A program made the translations under genes and the position numbers. Below, piece by piece: positions 60,827 through 64,000 of a stretch of 64,000 bases of DNA. Within the stretch, counting starts at the first letter, position 1. Every line of letters begins with the position of its first letter. The notes under the pieces are model-generated. The model was not told the origin of the DNA and made no database searches. It saw only the letters and a list, made by a program, of their open reading frames with translations. Origin of the DNA: Euptelea pleiosperma (taxonomy: Eukaryota; Streptophyta; Magnoliopsida; Ranunculales; Eupteleaceae); contig CM068541.1 of assembly GCA_035048495.1 (NCBI GenBank), positions 2,797,929 through 2,861,928 of the forward strand. The letters run 5' to 3'.

Positions 60827-61559
60827 TCCGTCTGGTTGTCCTAAAGTTTTCTAGAAATGAATTTTTGCATGTAAACCTTATAAAACTTTTTCTATATCAA
60901 CACTTTCTGACATACAAATCTTTTTTCTATAAAACGGTCGTCTCCAGTTGATTTTTGAGCTGTCCCATGGAAGAGAGAGATCAACAGTCCAGATTGATGG
61001 TTACTCAGTTGTTTGATTAATACGTGCATCATCCAAAGTGCACTGAAGGGCATCAAATACATCCTTAAGAAAGAAAAGGAAGAATATTCAAAACTCAAAT
61101 TATGGACGCAGGTCTATAAAAGTAGTTTTTAATAGTACTATTTTAATACTGGATTCAGTCATATTAACGTCTTTCTTACATTAAAAAGTCCTGTTGACTT
61201 TGACTTTGACTTTGATCAGGATGTGATGCCGTGTATTCCAATGTCAAGAATTTCTCTTTTCTTTCCCTTCTGATGACTTAAGGCCTTGCCGTCCCTTGGT
61301 AATAAGACACTGAAGTCAGACAATAACAAGAATTCAAAGGTCAAAAAATCAACCTGATCCGATAATAATTATAACCATCGATTTATCTCACTTTTGGACC
61401 GTTAAAGTAAGTCAAGATTCAATCTAGGAAAATGTCTACAGGTTAGACTACGATCAGGTTGATTTTTGACCTCATACTGTTTAATTGCTTTTAAAACTGA
61501 AAAAAGAATCTTAATGAAATGCATTCCGATCTTCCAGTCTACTTCCGCTGCCTTGTATT

Positions 61560-62075
61560 CAAGGCCGTCTTGATACAAGTCGAGGCCTAAGGCGAAAACT
61601 CTATATTATTGGAAATCTTTATATAAAAACTATTCTAGATAATCAAAAGCTACGAAAAAAATTTAGATGCAGAGGACTTCCGGTGCCATCGATGCAGAGC
61701 ACTCTCGTGGCCCTACATAGATCATTTTTTTTGGGCCCAATAACTGTGCGGATGTTCAGCCCACCTATTGGTGGATAAACACACTAAAAATCAGCTTGAA
61801 TGATTATTTCTAGCCATTGGATTTTTTTTTTGTAAACCAAACTAGGCATTGGATTTACTACCCAAAAAACATGCTTGAATCCAACAGCTAGAATCATGCC
61901 CTAAAAAAAAAATACTAAAATCTATGGCTTGAGATGATAAATCAGGTTGATTTTTGGTTTGTATATCTAATAAGGGGTGGGCTAAAAATCCACGTGGTTA
62001 GTGAGACCTGGGCAGGGGGCCCTCTCTCACCAAGGGGCCTTAGGCGACCGCCTTAATGCAGAGCCGGCCCTGATT
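61560..62075. mobile_element. Foldback region with nested copy J of the 'GGCCCACTGACCCAT' family
   Basis: The outer inverted words are CAAGGCCGTCTTGATAC and GAGGCCTAAGGCG at the left, and GGGGCCTTAGGCGACC and CCGGCCCTGATTGTAT at the right. Inside (about 61690-62020) sit GTTCAGCCCACCTATTGG, AAAAATCAGCTTGAAT and their inverted partners. The nested order suggests an older element hit by a younger one. Confidence 0.5.
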
Positions 62076-62117
62076 GTATTTATGCTTTAATGCAGAGCCG
62101 GCCCTGATCGTATTTAA
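62053..62117. repeat. 34-bp tandem duplication
   Basis: TTAATGCAGAGCCGGCCCTG followed by AT[TC]GTATTTA occurs twice with a 34-bp period. Confidence 0.85.
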
Positions 62118-62289
62118 TGTTTAAGCATATCAAGGTCATCTAAATCTTCAAGAATTGAAGACGATAAACATATGTAATAATCGATCTTAAGGCCAGCACA
62201 CCGTTTACTGGAACCTGGATTAGGCTATAGTTGCTATGCTAACTCCTCGGTGAGTCTCTCCCTCTTTCTGGCCTCTCGAGCTCGTCTCC

Positions 62290-62440
62290 TGGGCACTCAT
62301 CAGACTCAAATCCAATGGTTAGAAATCACCAATCAGGATGACTTTTGGTCTGTACATCCACCCCTAGATGGGCAAAACGTTCATACGGTCAGTGGTCCCT
62401 AAGAGCGTCCACGTGACTCATACGGACCTCTGTGACCAAA
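62290..62440. mobile_element. Foldback MITE-like fragment, copy K
   Basis: A half copy with GGTTAGAAATCACCAATCAG and GATGGGCAAAACGTTCATAC, belonging to the 'GGCCCACTGACCCAT' family. Confidence 0.5.
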
Positions 62441-62739
62441 ACGCCCATGATAAAAAGAAAAAGTGGACTCTCTTATTAACTTCAAAATTCAATATGCACT
62501 CAATTATTAGCACATTTTATACGCTCCCCCAATGCAGCAATAAGAACTCACTGCAGCAAATTGAAATTTCGGTTGGTAGTTGGTACTGGTATGACATGGA
62601 CAAGAGGACTGCTCATATGGTCAATCCTAAGGATCATGTATGAGATGGATGGTCTATATTGGCCATGTTAGCCGTCCTCTTTGCAAACAAGAGGTGTGTA
62701 TCTACAGAAGACTGGACATGCCGTCCAGAAAACCTTTTC

Positions 62740-64000
62740 CCTCTTTTTTTTTTTTGATAATGTAAAGAGCTTTATTAAAAGCTTGGAGGCTGAGTAAGCC
62801 TACCAAAGCAAAGAGAAGAGAACTTACAACAACAAAGAGCTAAAAAGAAAGATGAAAAAAGAAAGAAAGAAACACCAACCACAAGGCAACTCAATTTCTC
62901 CCCAACAAAGATGACCACCCAAACACCAAATCCTCAAATCTAACACCCCTCCCTTCATCGTACAATCTGACCCAAGAAAAAACAAGCCCTCGAATTTCTA
63001 GCAAAATTGCTTCAGGGGAAGATTTTCTACCCTCAAAGACCCTACAGTTACGCTCTCTCCAAATTCCCCATAAGATAGCTAGTGGGGTTAGAGCTCACAG
63101 TCTCTTACCAACCCCTTCAAACTCTTTACATTGCCAAGCCGATAGCAAAGCTTTGAATGTCGACGGAATAGCCCAACTGTAGCCAAAATCTCTGCTAAAC
63201 TCTGACCAGATCAGCCATGCCACTCTACAATGAAGGAAAATGTGATCACTGGATTCACCACTCTCTAAGCACAAGGGGCAATGATCTACCACACCAATGC
63301 CTCTCCTCCATAAGAAGTCCATAGTCTGAACTCTACCATGGGCCACACACCAAGCCAAGAAACGGACTTTGGAGGGAGCTCTATTGCCCCAAACCTTAGC
63401 CGCAGGGAAAACTTCTATCTCGCACTCTTCTAAAGCCTCGTAGAAGGACCGAACAGAGAAAATTCCTTTACGACCATGATTCCACAATCTGACATCTTCT
63501 GCTTGGCTAAGGGAGGGTGCATTCTCCACTTTCTCGAGGAAATTCGCCACTTGGGACGATTCTCCATCGTTTAGGTTCCGACGAAAGCCAAAATCCCAAG
63601 CCGGTAAAACGTCACCTGCAACCTGCATCTCACATACAGTGGCCAATTTTTTGCTAGAAATAGAATAAAGATCATGAAATTCAGATTCCAGCCTAACCTC
63701 AGGACACCAAATGTCTTTCCAGAATAAAATTCTATTGCCTTTTCCTACCTTGAAAACCACCCCTTCCTCGAATTTATGCAAACCTCTCGTAATCCCTCTC
63801 CAAACCCCACACCCATAAGGACCTCTAGGAATCCTACTGACCCAGCCTGTAATGCTCTCACCATACCTCCCGACTATAACGTTACGCCATAAACTATCTC
63901 TCTCTAGCCCAAATCTCCAAAGCCACTTACCTCTAAGAGCTTCACTAACCCTCTTTAATTTCAACGAAAATTCCTAACCTCCGGGTACCCCAGAGAAAGG
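62740..64000 (-). mobile_element. L1-type LINE, 3' end of ORF2 and tail (continues past the right edge)
   Basis: The minus-strand translation has the C-terminal reverse-transcriptase extension and zf-RVT domain: ALRGKWLWRFGLERDSLWR, IPRGPYGCGVW, KVGKGNRILFWKDIWC, APSKVRFLAWCVAHGRV and the zinc-binding CPLCLESGESSDHIFLHC. The frame carries a TGA at 63095-63097 and then continues as ALTPLAILWGIWRERNCRVF to a stop near 62891. Upstream, at about 63970, a TAG and a probable one-base loss break the GGLGI-like motif. A T-run at 62742-62754 is the poly(A) tail. This is a dead copy. Confidence 0.88.

Noticed and set aside
62368..62643. 91-codon frame near the right end
   Set aside because: Begins inside a foldback-repeat fragment and has no domain; not supported.

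Overview
The window is nuclear DNA from a flowering plant. The evidence is multi-exon genes with GT-AG introns, a DYW-class PPR gene, a plastid-lumen PsbQ-like gene, DUF26 receptor kinases, a nuclear tRNA-Glu, and dense plant-type transposon debris (copia, L1-type LINE, Helitron, Tourist/PIF and other foldback MITEs). The species cannot be fixed from sequence alone. Base composition and gene structure do not look like a grass.

Layout. 1-5.6 kb: 3' part of the eIF2 gamma gene (+), its first exon(s) lying left of the window. 5.6-9.4 kb: repeats. 9.46-16.5 kb: complete 17-exon kinesin-14 gene of the ATK1 type (+). 18.5-20.3 kb: three-exon PsbQ-like thylakoid-lumen gene (-), head to head with an intronless DYW PPR gene (+, 20.6-22.8 kb) across a 303-bp shared upstream region. 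The PPR gene ends tail to tail with an 8-exon beta-amylase gene (-, 23.0-26.3 kb). 26.3-30.2 kb: repeats with one tRNA-Glu(UUC). 30.3-31.4 kb: thioredoxin CXXS1 (+). 31.4-37.8 kb: repeat-rich, with a 2.5-kb non-autonomous Helitron. 37.8-38.05 kb: small membrane-protein gene. 38-42.6 kb: repeats. 42.65-51.7 kb: ILR3/bHLH105-type bHLH gene (+) with very long introns that absorbed a Tourist MITE and a decayed copia element. 52-60.1 kb: DUF26 cluster on the minus strand: a broken CRRSP copy, an intact CRRSP gene, and a seven-exon CRK whose kinase has HQD and DFC in place of HRD and DFG. 60.1-64 kb: repeats, a TRIM-like element, and the 3' end of an L1-type LINE running off the right edge.

The genes are mostly unrelated housekeeping or regulatory genes: translation initiation, spindle motor, photosynthetic lumen protein, organelle RNA editing, starch breakdown, redox, iron/IAA-conjugate transcription factor. 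The only functional cluster is the DUF26 block at the right. I built exon models from reading frame, GT-AG (one GC-AG) boundaries and remembered family sequence, and checked that phases add up. No transcript data were available.

No wholly new system stood out. The most interesting observations are: an intact tRNA-Glu sitting in a short insert flanked by a 12-bp target-site-like repeat with a paralogous empty site nearby; a Helitron with both termini readable; a GC-AG intron in the bHLH gene; a CRK with altered HRD and DFG motifs; a tandem duplication that exposes a LINE-tail insertion with its empty site; and several dispersed foldback families.
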